A stretch of DNA of 64,000 nucleotides, from NCBI GenBank assembly GCA_036557665.1, contig DATBHG010000055.1, positions 124,001 through 188,000 on the forward strand, written 5' to 3'. The notes beneath the pieces were generated by a model that searched no databases, was not told the DNA's origin, and saw nothing but the letters and a program-made list of their open reading frames with translations. This document shows positions 15,463 through 23,305 of this stretch, one piece after another. Positions within the stretch are counted from its first letter, which is position 1, and every line of letters starts with the position of its first letter. This stretch comes from VAZQ01 sp036557665 (GTDB taxonomy: Bacteria > Pseudomonadota > Alphaproteobacteria > Rhizobiales > Xanthobacteraceae). Both the position numbers and the translations under genes were made by a program.

Positions 15463-16239
15463 TCAGACCACGGGGGAGCGGCCGCCGTCGACATTGATTG
15501 CGGTGCCGGTGATATACGATGCCGCATCGGACGCAAGGAAGCAGGCGAGGCTCGCGAGCTCCTCCGCGCGTCCCATGCGGCCGAGCGGAATCTCCTTGCT
15601 ATGCGCCCTGTAGTACTCGTCGAGCGGGATTCCCGTCCTCTGCGCCCGGCGCACATGCTGATCGGCCTCGATCAAGCCGATGTGCAGGGCGTTCACCAGC
15701 ACGTTATGCGGAGCGCCCTCGCCGGCAAGCACCTTGGTGAGCGCCATCCCGGCAGCACGCGTGACCGCGGTCGGCGCGCTTTTGGGGCGCGGCGCCTTGG
15801 CCCCGATATTGAGCACGTTGATGACCCTTCCCCACCGCCGCTCCTTCATCTGCGGCCAGGCCAGGCGGGTGAGCCTGATGGCGGCGAACAGCTTCTCGTC
15901 GAAGTCCTTGTGCCAGAGCTCGTCCGTGACCTCCTCGAAGGGGGCGGTGCGGGAGGTGCCGGCATTGTTGACCACGATGTCGATCTTGCCGAGTGCGGCC
16001 ATCGCCTCGTCGTAGGCGCGCTGAACATTCGCAGCGACACCCACATCGGCGGCGATGCCCAGGGCCCGGGTTTTCGCCGTCGCGCCTATCGTGCGCACCG
16101 CCTGATCCAACGCCTCGCGCCCGCGTGCGACGATGGCGACATCAGCCCCGGAAGCCGCGAGCCGCGCCGCGACCGCAAGCCCGATGCCCTTGCTCCCGCC
16201 AGTGACGATGGCCGCGCGGCCGGTCAGATCTATTTTCAT
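15463..16239 (-). CDS. divergent SDR-fold protein lacking the catalytic Ser-Tyr-Lys
   Basis: SDR-fold protein of 258 residues with an intact cofactor loop (TGGSKGIG at 13-20) and NNAG (91-94), and the C-terminal NVDGG. The catalytic positions are replaced: the Ser position aligns with N144, the Tyr with T157 and the Lys with R161, and the usual helix-4 Asn is also missing. It may bind nucleotide without classical reduction, or use other residues. Some FabG-like SDR subgroups in rhizobia are similarly divergent. The neighbouring genes (NnrU-like and RES toxin) do not indicate a pathway. The alignment was made by eye around the KAPRPK segment. Confidence 0.78.
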   Translation of the reverse strand: MKIDLTGRAAIVTGGSKGIGLAVAARLAASGADVAIVARGREALDQAVRTIGATAKTRALGIAADVGVAANVQRAYDEAMAALGKIDIVVNNAGTSRTAPFEEVTDELWHKDFDEKLFAAIRLTRLAWPQMKERRWGRVINVLNIGAKAPRPKSAPTAVTRAAGMALTKVLAGEGAPHNVLVNALHIGLIEADQHVRRAQRTGIPLDEYYRAHSKEIPLGRMGRAEELASLACFLASDAASYITGTAINVDGGRSPVV

Positions 16240-16290
16240 TCAACCCTCCTCATGGTTTTTCGCAAGATATGCCCACCGCTCGCAGCGCGC

Positions 16291-16809
16291 TCAGCACCAC
16301 GAGAGTTGATCCTTCGGCAGCCGCCCGCCGGGATCAAACACTCGGACCTGATGCAGCGGTCGATCGCTCCATCGCCACAGAACAAGGTTGCGATCGGCCG
16401 TCGTGGCGCCGGGTGCAAAACTGGGGACGAGGATTCCTGCCATACCCCTCTTGTGGAATCGGTGCGCGATCTCCCACGAGGGCGGCTCCTTGCCGTCAGC
16501 CAGTAACGCAAACCACGGACACGCCATAACATCGAAACGCACTGAGTGCTCGGCACGCGCATCTGGCGTCCGCAGATCGACGATGTCCTCGCAGGCAACT
16601 TCGTAACAGCACAAGACGCAAGGGTCGATTTTGTAGGCGAATCCCTGGTTCGCCTCCTTGATTGCCGTGAGCACATCCAGACTCAGATAGAGCGCGGGCA
16701 TGGCCTTCGGATTGAACCGCGCGCCGCGGAGCGCCGCCCCGTCACCGGAGAGAGCTTTGAATGCCCACCTCGGGTCGTGCGCGCGATAGCACGTCCCTTC
16801 AAACCTCAC
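16291..16809 (-). CDS. RES domain toxin (NAD+-degrading type)
   Basis: Toxin of a RES/Xre type II toxin-antitoxin pair, 172 residues. Characterised RES toxins (for example MbcT and P. putida Res) deplete NAD+ by phosphorolysis or hydrolysis. The conserved Arg, Glu and Ser that name the family can be placed at R31 (GARFNPK), E52 (IKEANQG) and a Ser in LVPSFA near 129, with Tyr41 in the ALYLS strand. The start is a GTG whose last bases overlap the TGA of the antitoxin (GTGA), giving coupled translation. It appears intact. Confidence 0.86.
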   Translation of the reverse strand: MRFEGTCYRAHDPRWAFKALSGDGAALRGARFNPKAMPALYLSLDVLTAIKEANQGFAYKIDPCVLCCYEVACEDIVDLRTPDARAEHSVRFDVMACPWFALLADGKEPPSWEIAHRFHKRGMAGILVPSFAPGATTADRNLVLWRWSDRPLHQVRVFDPGGRLPKDQLSWC

Positions 16810-17267
16810 GCATATCCGCCCATTGCCAGGTGATCGAGGTAGTCCCGCAGGGCAGCTGCTTCTCCCGACTTCACCAATGCCTCGGCAGTTCGATTGCCGA
16901 AAGCAGCGATAGGCTGGGCACGATACCAGGCCATGGCCTGATCCTTGCCGCCGGCCCAGCCGGAGATCCGGCTGACGATCTCCAGCATCTCCCGAAGCCG
17001 GCTTTGAGTTTTGGCGGCATTTGTGCGCGCCGACTTGTGGAAGGTTTCACGCGCGAGGCCGACGGTCTCGGCCAGTTGGCCTTTCGACATGCCGAAACTT
17101 TCCGAGACACGGCGAACGGCGATGTGACCGCTCTCATCGATGAACGTTGCGATCAAGGGCGCACCCAATTTGCTCTTGGCAAGCTCGTTGGTCGAGGATG
17201 CGCGCTTGATCGCGGGGCGCGTGGCGGACAGGCTCGCCCGTATGCTCGTCCTGCGCGCTCTGGGCAT
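16806..17267 (-). CDS. Xre/MbcA/ParS-type antitoxin of the RES pair
   Basis: Antitoxin of 153 residues. The N-terminal half carries an Xre-like helix-turn-helix region (about 55-85, SESFGMSKGQLAETVGL), and the C-terminal half the toxin-binding domain (DUF2384), with AMAWYRAQPIAAFGNRTAEA and a final YLDHLAMGG helix. ATG 17267 has AAAGGAG six bases upstream and is preferred over a start 12 codons earlier. Antitoxin precedes toxin with a four-base overlap, the usual order for this class. It should also repress its own promoter. Confidence 0.86.
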   Translation of the reverse strand: MPRARRTSIRASLSATRPAIKRASSTNELAKSKLGAPLIATFIDESGHIAVRRVSESFGMSKGQLAETVGLARETFHKSARTNAAKTQSRLREMLEIVSRISGWAGGKDQAMAWYRAQPIAAFGNRTAEALVKSGEAAALRDYLDHLAMGGYA

Positions 17268-17402
17268 TGTCGGCTCCTTTGCCCGATTTCCACGGCAAAA
17301 CATACGCCAAAAATTCGGATTTTCAAGGCAGGCTCAGGTCTTCGGGAGGCCTCAGCGGGGACCTCCGACACCCAGGGGGGCGGCACTTGCCCGCGGCGAT
17401 TT

Positions 17403-17429
17403 ATAAACTAAGTTTATTAGACTAAGTTT
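17403..17429 (+). promoter_or_regulatory. candidate Phd-type operator upstream of the phd/vapC pair
   Basis: ATAAAC (17403-17408) and GTTTAT (17412-17417) form an inverted repeat around TAA. The string ACTAAGTTT occurs twice, at 17407-17415 and 17421-17429, 14 bp apart. The segment is AT-rich in a GC-rich setting and ends 11 bases before the antitoxin start. Phd/YefM antitoxins bind such repeats to autorepress, so this is the likely operator; TATAAA at 17402-17407 might serve as a -10 element. Confidence 0.6.
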
Positions 17430-17440
17430 GGGAGCAGCCT

Positions 17441-17683
17441 ATGCGCACCGTTAACATCCACGAGGCCAAGACCCATTTGTCCCGCCTGGTCGAGCAAGCC
17501 GCGAAGGGCGAGGCCTTCATCATCGCCAAGAGCGGAAAACCGCTGGTCAAGGTAATGCCGCTCGATGCGCGCCGCGACGGGCGACAGCGCCTCGGCTTCC
17601 TGGCCGGCGAGATTGCCGTGCCCGACGATTTCAACAGCATGGGCCAGGACGAAATCGAGCGCCGCTTCGGAGCCGGCGCTTGA
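17441..17683 (+). CDS. Phd/YefM family antitoxin
   Basis: Antitoxin of 80 residues. The N-terminal DNA-binding half has the family opening MRTVNIHEAKTHLSRLV and GEAFIIAKSGKPLVKV; the C-terminal half (FLAGEIAVPDDF and the acidic helix) is the toxin-binding part that wraps PIN-domain toxins. GGGAG precedes the ATG. Its TGA overlaps the TTG start of the toxin gene by two bases, so both are made together. Autoregulation through the repeats just upstream is likely. Confidence 0.88.
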   Translation: MRTVNIHEAKTHLSRLVEQAAKGEAFIIAKSGKPLVKVMPLDARRDGRQRLGFLAGEIAVPDDFNSMGQDEIERRFGAGA

Positions 17684-18066
17684 ACCTGCTGGTCGACACC
17701 CAGCTTCTGTTGTGGGCCGCCGGAGAGCCGAAGAAGCTGTCGAGAGGCGCGCGCCGTCTCCTCGAGGATGCGGGTGCGCGATTATGGTTCAGCGCTGCCA
17801 GTCTCTGGGAGGTGGCGATCAAGCACGGGCTCGCACGTCACGATTTCCGCGTCGAGCCGCGCCGGCTCCGGCGCGGTCTGATCGACAATGGCTGGCGCGA
17901 GCTTGCCATAACCAGCGAGCACGCGATAGCGACCGAGGATCTTCCGCCGATCCACAAAGACCCATTCGACCGGATGCTGCTGGCGCAGGCGCATGTCGAA
18001 GGTCTCACGCTGATCACTTCCGACGAATTGGTAGCGCAATATACTGGGCGGATACGCAAGGTCTGA
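17680..18066 (+). CDS. VapC-like PIN domain toxin
   Basis: Ribonuclease toxin of 128 residues with the PIN fold. Acidic active-site residues are visible: Asp6 (LLVDTQLLLW), Glu in SLWEVAIK (about 44), Asp in KDPFDRMLLAQA (about 90-94) and the late Asp in TSDELV. VapC enzymes cut tRNA or rRNA when the antitoxin is lost. It starts with TTG overlapping the antitoxin stop, which would keep its translation lower than that of the antitoxin. The gene looks complete. Confidence 0.88.
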   Translation: MNLLVDTQLLLWAAGEPKKLSRGARRLLEDAGARLWFSAASLWEVAIKHGLARHDFRVEPRRLRRGLIDNGWRELAITSEHAIATEDLPPIHKDPFDRMLLAQAHVEGLTLITSDELVAQYTGRIRKV

Positions 18067-18116
18067 TAATCGTACATGATGCCGACGTTCCGGATACAAC
18101 TCAAGGTACGCGCGAC

Positions 18117-18405
18117 ATGTCAGGTAAAGCCACCACCAAGGCGCGAGATGAGCGGCTGGAGTCGCGGGTCTCCCGCGACCAGAAGGTGTTGTTCCAGCGC
18201 TGCCCAGCTGCAGGGACGCACGCTGACGGATTTCGTGATCGCCAGTGTCCATGACGCTGCCGTGCGGGTCATCGAGGAAACTCAGACGATCCGGCTGAGC
18301 GCCGCCGATGGCCGGGCCTTCGCGGAGGCGCTCCTCAATCCAAGGGAACCGAACGCTCGGCTCAAAGCGGCGGCACAGCGATACCTCAAGCTAACCGGTG
18401 CTTGA
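18117..18405 (+). pseudogene. frameshifted DUF1778 (TacA-like) antitoxin
   Basis: Two frames together make one DUF1778 / TacA ribbon-helix-helix protein. Frame one, from ATG 18117, reads MSGKATTKARDERLESRVS then RDQKVLFQR. Frame two continues AAQLQGRTLTDFVIAS to the stop at 18403-18405. The break is near 18200, where CGCTGCC would restore the frame if a GC pair were present (CGCGCTGCC). The fused product would be about 95 residues, the family length. TacA antitoxins normally precede a GNAT acetyltransferase toxin, and none follows here. A sequencing error cannot be excluded. Confidence 0.75.
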
Positions 18406-18485
18406 GTGGCCCGCCGTCGGTCGACTCTCGGCATGTGGCACGGAACCGTATGACGTCCAGGCACCAGATTTGGTTTCACGCCGCT

Positions 18486-18504
18486 ATCGTAGTTTGGCTA
18501 CGAT
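18486..18504. repeat. short inverted repeat in the gap after the DUF1778 remnant
   Basis: ATCGTAG (18486-18492) and CTACGAT (18498-18504) are perfect arms around TTTGG, followed by an AT-rich stretch. It lies in the 269-bp gap between the DUF1778 remnant and the DUF1801/YdeI gene. It may be an operator or a weak terminator; no regulator can be assigned. The rest of the gap shows no gene. Confidence 0.45.
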
Positions 18505-18674
18505 TATTCAAATGATTTTCGTCGCTTACTGCCGCGGCCCACATGCGTGCTGGCGTTCGAGGCCGTCGCGTTGTTGCGTGATCGCGGGCTCCAAGGTCAG
18601 ACGGCTGGAGGCTAGCGACACAACCCTCGAACGAGTATCAGCCTCACGGCCACTTGCAACAGCGGAGGTGCAGC

Positions 18675-19235
18675 ATGGAGATGGCGTATCGAGAGCGGTG
18701 GCAGGCTGAGATTGCCGAGCTGCAAAGGATCTTGTCTGGGTTTGACTTAAGAGAGGAGTGCAAGTGGGGAAAGCCCTGCTACACGACGGATGGAAAAAAC
18801 GTCGTCATCATTCAGGGCTTCAAAGAATATTGCGCGTTGGGCTTCTTTCAGGGTGCGCTGCTGAAGGACCCGAAGAAGCTGCTGGTGCAGCTCGGGCAGG
18901 TTCAGGCAGCGCGGGTGATGAAGTTCACCAGCGCCAAGGAGATTGCGACGAAGGCGGCCACAATCAAGACCTACGTACGCGAGGCCGTGGCGGCCGAGAA
19001 GGCCGGAATGAAGGTCGAGATGAAGCCTCCAGAGTTTCCCGTGCCTGAGGAGTTGAAGGAGAAGTTCCGCAACGATCCGCGGTTCAAGCGCGCGTTCGAG
19101 GCGCTGACGCCGGGTCGGCAAAGGGGATACCTGTTTCACTTCGCCGGCGCGAAGCAGTCCGGGACGCGGACCGCGCGGATCGAGAAGGCGATGCCTGCGA
19201 TCTTCGAAGGACGAGGGTTCCTGGAGCGGCGATAG
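18675..19235 (+). CDS. DUF1801 / YdeI (OmdA-type) family protein
   Basis: Protein of 186 residues with an N-terminal DUF1801-like part (EECKWGKPCYTTDGKNVVIIQGFKEY split over residues 28-55, then YCALGFFQGALLKDP) and a C-terminal YdeI/OmpD-associated part ending in ALTPGRQRGYLFHFAGAK followed by RTARIEKA. The family is widespread and has been linked to bacteriocin protection through OmdA, but its biochemical role is unsettled. ATG 18675 follows GGAGGTG at close spacing; a second ATG is two codons later. It is monocistronic here, with about 180 bp to the convergent guaA. Confidence 0.82.
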   Translation: MEMAYRERWQAEIAELQRILSGFDLREECKWGKPCYTTDGKNVVIIQGFKEYCALGFFQGALLKDPKKLLVQLGQVQAARVMKFTSAKEIATKAATIKTYVREAVAAEKAGMKVEMKPPEFPVPEELKEKFRNDPRFKRAFEALTPGRQRGYLFHFAGAKQSGTRTARIEKAMPAIFEGRGFLERR

Positions 19236-19416
19236 ATCGTGAAACTGTGGATGCGTACCGAGAGATAGTCTTCTTGGCGGCCGTATCCGACGCTATGAGC
19301 AATGCAACTTAGCGTCGGCAGCGAGCCCCAGCCAGCAGGCTGCCGCCGAGCTTAGTGGTTGATCTCGCTCCGTAATCCGATCCGCGCGATCCGAAATCAG
19401 CCCATTCTACTCCCCG

Positions 19417-21018
19417 TCACTCCCACTCGATCGTGCCGGGCGGCTTCGAGGTCACGTCGTAGACGACGCGATTGACGCCCTTGACCTCGTTGATGATGCG
19501 GGTGGCCACGTGCGCAATAAATTTCATGTCGAAGGGGTAGAAATCGGCGGTCATCCCATCGGTCGAGGATACCGCGCGCAATGCGACGACATGGTCGTAG
19601 GTGCGAAAATCCCCCATCACGCCCACGCTGCGCACGGGCAACAGCACCGCGAACGCCTGCCAGATCTCGTCGTAGAGCCCTGCGCGCCGGATCTCCTCGA
19701 TGAAGATCTCGTCCGCAAGCCGCAGGATGTCGAGCTTCTCGTGCGTGACATCGCCCGGGCAACGGATCGCAAGCCCCGGTCCGGGGAAGGGATGCCGGCC
19801 GACGAAAGCCTCGGGCAGTCCGAGCTCGCGGCCGAGCGCGCGCACCTCGTCCTTGAACAGCTCGCGCAAGGGCTCGACCAGCTTCATCTGCATCCGCTCG
19901 GGCAGCCCGCCGACATTGTGATGCGACTTGATGGTGACCGATGGGCCACCGGTAAAAGAGACGCTCTCGATCACGTCGGGGTAGAGCGTGCCTTGCGCCA
20001 GGAACTCGGCGCCTCCCAGCTTCCTCGCCTCGCGCTCGAACACCTCGATGAAGAGCTTGCCGATGAGCTTGCGCTTGGCCTCGGGATCGGTGACGCCCGC
20101 GAGAGCGGTCACAAACTCGCGCTCCGCTCCCACATGCACGAGCGGGATGTTGTAGCTGTCGCGAAACAGCCGCACGACCTTTTCGGCTTCTCCCAGCCGC
20201 AGCAGGCCGTGATCGACGAACACGCAGGTGAGCTGCTCGGTAATCGCCTCGTGGATCAGCACCGCCGCCACCGCAGAATCCACCCCGCCGGACAGCCCGC
20301 AGATCACGCGGCCACCGCCCACTTGCGCCCTTATCTTGTCGATCGCCTCCTCTTTGAAGGCGTGCATGGTCCAATCGCCGCGACAGCCCGCTACCTTGCG
20401 GACGAAATTGCGCAGGAGCGCGGCGCCATGGGGCGTATGCACCACTTCGAGGTGGAATTGGGTGGCGTAGAACCGCCGCTGCTCGTCGGCAATCATCGCG
20501 ATCGGCGCGTTCGCCGAGGTGGCGATGGTTTGAAAGCCGGGAGGCAACCCGGTGACCCGGTCGCCGTGGCTCATCCACACGGGGTAGCGCTCTCCTTTTC
20601 GCCAGGTGCCGTCGAGCAACGGCGATTGCGCCGTCACCAGCACTTCCGCGCGCCCGAACTCGCGGTGATGGCCGCCCTCGACCTCACCGCCGAGTTGCAC
20701 CGCCATGGCCTGCTCGCCGTAGCAGATGCCGAGCACCGGAATGCCAGCCGCATAGATCGCGGCCGGGGCGAGCGGTGCATCGGCATCGAGCACGGATGCT
20801 GGACCGCCGGAGAGGATCACACCTTTCGGCCGCACGGCGGTGAGCGCCGCCGCAGCCTTCTGGAATGGAACGATCTCGCAATAGACCTTCTCCTCGCGCA
20901 CGCGCCGCGCGATGAGCTGCGTGACCTGCGAGCCGAAATCGACGATCAGGATCTTGTCGTGGTGGAGCGGCCGGGCCGATTCGGCCTTCTGGGCGGGGAG
21001 AGAATCGGTCAGGGCCAT
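19417..21018 (-). CDS. guaA: GMP synthase (glutamine-hydrolysing)
   Basis: Converts XMP to GMP using ATP and glutamine, the last step of guanine nucleotide synthesis. The 533 residues contain the class I glutamine amidotransferase domain (catalytic Cys99 in GICYGEQ; His and Glu in FHLEVVH), the ATP-pyrophosphatase domain (GLSGGVDSAV P-loop-like motif) and the C-terminal dimerisation domain ending PPGTIEWE, which is standard for GuaA. Length is normal. guaB is not adjacent. The gene faces the FadJ-like gene across about 180 bp that should hold both promoters. Confidence 0.97.
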   Translation of the reverse strand: MALTDSLPAQKAESARPLHHDKILIVDFGSQVTQLIARRVREEKVYCEIVPFQKAAAALTAVRPKGVILSGGPASVLDADAPLAPAAIYAAGIPVLGICYGEQAMAVQLGGEVEGGHHREFGRAEVLVTAQSPLLDGTWRKGERYPVWMSHGDRVTGLPPGFQTIATSANAPIAMIADEQRRFYATQFHLEVVHTPHGAALLRNFVRKVAGCRGDWTMHAFKEEAIDKIRAQVGGGRVICGLSGGVDSAVAAVLIHEAITEQLTCVFVDHGLLRLGEAEKVVRLFRDSYNIPLVHVGAEREFVTALAGVTDPEAKRKLIGKLFIEVFEREARKLGGAEFLAQGTLYPDVIESVSFTGGPSVTIKSHHNVGGLPERMQMKLVEPLRELFKDEVRALGRELGLPEAFVGRHPFPGPGLAIRCPGDVTHEKLDILRLADEIFIEEIRRAGLYDEIWQAFAVLLPVRSVGVMGDFRTYDHVVALRAVSSTDGMTADFYPFDMKFIAHVATRIINEVKGVNRVVYDVTSKPPGTIEWE

Positions 21019-21197
21019 CGCGATCTATGTGCTGGCTCGAGCCTGCGGGTCAAGGCGGCCGGCCCGGTTGCGAAGCCGGCAGCGGTGCGCTCATGGGAGA
21101 AAACGATAGCACGTCCGCGTTCGCCTTGAAGATCGAGGGAGTTTAATGCACAGGAATGCACGGCGCACGATGCTGCGCCCAACTCCGATCGTGTGAC

Positions 21198-23291
21198 ATG
21201 GAGCCAAGCGGCGGCAGAACCCAGGCAGCTGGCGCGGTCCGGCTGGAGAAGGACGGCAGCATAGCCGTCCTTGTCATCGACAATCCGCCGGTCAACGCAG
21301 GATCGTGGGACGTGCGCAATGGCCTGCTCGGAGCCTTGCATACTGCCTGCACCGATTCCGGCATCTCGGCAATCGTGGTCATCGGCGCGGGACGGACCTT
21401 CATTGCAGGAGCCGATATTCGTGAATTCGACAAGCCGTTGCGCGATCCGCAGATGCCGGCCCTGATCGAGGCGATCGAAACCTGCGCCAAGCCGGTGGTC
21501 GCGGCGATCCACGGCGCTGCGCTGGGCGGCGGTTTCGAGCTTGCGCTCGGGTGCGATGCCCGCATCGCCACGCCGGACGCGGTGGTCGGGCTGCCCGAGG
21601 TCACCCTCGGTATCATCCCAGGCGCCGGCGGGACGCAGCGGCTGCCCCGATTGATCGGCCTCGCTTCCGCCATCGAGATGATCACCTCCGGCCGGCGGGT
21701 GAATGCATCCGAGGCCCTGCGGATCGGTCTCATCGACGGCATCGCGGAAGGCGACCTGCGCGCCGCCGCGGTGCGGCACGCCCGAGCGCCGGAGCTGCGC
21801 AAGCGGCGCCTCGGCGAGCTGCCCATTGTCGAGGAGGAGCCGCAGGCGGTGGAAAAGGCAGCTGCCGAAGCAGCTGCGCGCGCCCGAGGCCGCACCGCAG
21901 TGAAGGCGGCTATCGAGGCGGTCCGCAACGCGGCCCGCGTGCCGTTCCGGCAAGGCTTGGCCGAGGAACGGGCGGCCTTCCAGCGGCTGCGCGGGAGCGA
22001 GGAAGCAGCGGCCCTGCGCTATCTCTTTTTTGCGCAGCGGGAGGCAGCCCGCGTCTCCGGGCTCGATGGCGCAAAGCCGAGGCCAGTGCGCCGCGTTGGC
22101 GTCGTTGGGGCGGGGTTCATGGGGTCGGGCATCGCGGCGTGCTTTCTCGACGCCGGCCACCCGGTCACCTTGGTCGAACGCGACCAGGCCTCCCTCGACG
22201 CCGGGACAGAGCGCATCGGCGCGATCTATCGCCGGGCTGCCGACAGCGGACGCTTGAGCAACGAGGAGGCGGCGCGCCGATTAGGGCTCATCGCGCCTTC
22301 TCTCGATCTTGCCGCGTTGTCTGATGCCGACCTGGTGATCGAGGCGGTGTTCGAGGACATGGCAATCAAGCAGGCGCTGTTTCGCGAGCTCGCCCCGCTG
22401 CTCAAACCGGGCGCCGTGCTCGCCTCGAACACGTCCTATCTCAATATCGATGTGTTGGCCGGCGAGACGAGCCGTCCCGCGGACGTCCTGGGACTGCATT
22501 TCTTCAGCCCCGCCCAGGTGATGCGGCTGCTCGAGATCGTGCGCGGCGCAGCCACCGCGCCCGACGTGCTCGCCACCGCGCTCGCTGTCGGCAAAGCCAT
22601 CGGAAAGGTCGCGGTGGTTGCACGGGTCGGCGAAGGCTTCATCGGCAATCGCGTTTATTCCGCCTACCGCTTCCAGTGCGAATTCATGCTGGAGGAAGGC
22701 GCCTATCCCGAGGAGGTCGATGCCGCGCTGGCCGCCTTCGGGCTCGCCATGGGACCGTTTGCCGTGAGCGACATGTCTGGACTCGACATCCCCTGGCGCA
22801 CGCGCCAGCGCCAGGCCGCCACCTGCGATCCCAAGCCGCGCCATCCCGAGATTCTCGACCGGCTGTGCGAGCTTGGCCGGTTCGGCCAGAAGGCGGGCGC
22901 CGGCTGGTACCGCTACCCGCAAGGCTCGCGGCGCGGGGAGCCCGATCCCGAGGTGCGCGCCCTCATCGATGCGCATTCGGCAGCCAAGGGGATAAAGCGG
23001 CGCCGCTTCAGCGCGGAGGAGATTCAATGGCGTGCGCTCGTGGCGATGGTGAATGAGGCAGCGCTCCTCCTCACCGAGAGCATCGCCGAACGCCCCTCCG
23101 ACGTCGACCTGGTGATGGTCAACGGATATGGCTTTCCCTCGCAGATGGGCGGGCCGCTGTTCTGGGCGAGCCGGCGTCCCCCTGACAAGATCGCAGCTGC
23201 GCTCGACGATATCGCGGCCGCGAGCGGGCCCGCCTTCCGCCGCGGCGACATCGCCGCGGCCTTGCGGCGGCTTTCGCCAACCTCTTCATAG
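21198..23291 (+). CDS. bifunctional enoyl-CoA hydratase / 3-hydroxyacyl-CoA dehydrogenase (FadJ/peroxisomal type)
   Basis: Fusion enzyme of beta-oxidation, 697 residues. The N-terminal crotonase domain has both active-site acids in GAALGGGFELAL and VGLPEVTLGIIPGAGG. The middle NAD-binding domain begins RVGVVGAGFMGSGIA, and the dehydrogenase catalytic His is in LHFFSPAQVMRLLEI. A second C-terminal dehydrogenase helical domain completes the peroxisomal-type architecture. ATG 21198 is preferred over an ATG 14 codons earlier with poor leader residues; neither has a strong ribosome-binding site. It converges on an operon encoding an SDR, a MaoC hydratase and a CoA transferase, suggesting one degradative pathway. 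Confidence 0.93.
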   Translation: MEPSGGRTQAAGAVRLEKDGSIAVLVIDNPPVNAGSWDVRNGLLGALHTACTDSGISAIVVIGAGRTFIAGADIREFDKPLRDPQMPALIEAIETCAKPVVAAIHGAALGGGFELALGCDARIATPDAVVGLPEVTLGIIPGAGGTQRLPRLIGLASAIEMITSGRRVNASEALRIGLIDGIAEGDLRAAAVRHARAPELRKRRLGELPIVEEEPQAVEKAAAEAAARARGRTAVKAAIEAVRNAARVPFRQGLAEERAAFQRLRGSEEAAALRYLFFAQREAARVSGLDGAKPRPVRRVGVVGAGFMGSGIAACFLDAGHPVTLVERDQASLDAGTERIGAIYRRAADSGRLSNEEAARRLGLIAPSLDLAALSDADLVIEAVFEDMAIKQALFRELAPLLKPGAVLASNTSYLNIDVLAGETSRPADVLGLHFFSPAQVMRLLEIVRGAATAPDVLATALAVGKAIGKVAVVARVGEGFIGNRVYSAYRFQCEFMLEEGAYPEEVDAALAAFGLAMGPFAVSDMSGLDIPWRTRQRQAATCDPKPRHPEILDRLCELGRFGQKAGAGWYRYPQGSRRGEPDPEVRALIDAHSAAKGIKRRRFSAEEIQWRALVAMVNEAALLLTESIAERPSDVDLVMVNGYGFPSQMGGPLFWASRRPPDKIAAALDDIAAASGPAFRRGDIAAALRRLSPTSS

Positions 23292-23305
23292 GGGTGACTT
23301 ACCGG

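Noticed and set aside
19510..21129. Open frame of 539 codons opposite guaA
   Set aside because: Antisense shadow; guaA has both catalytic domains intact.
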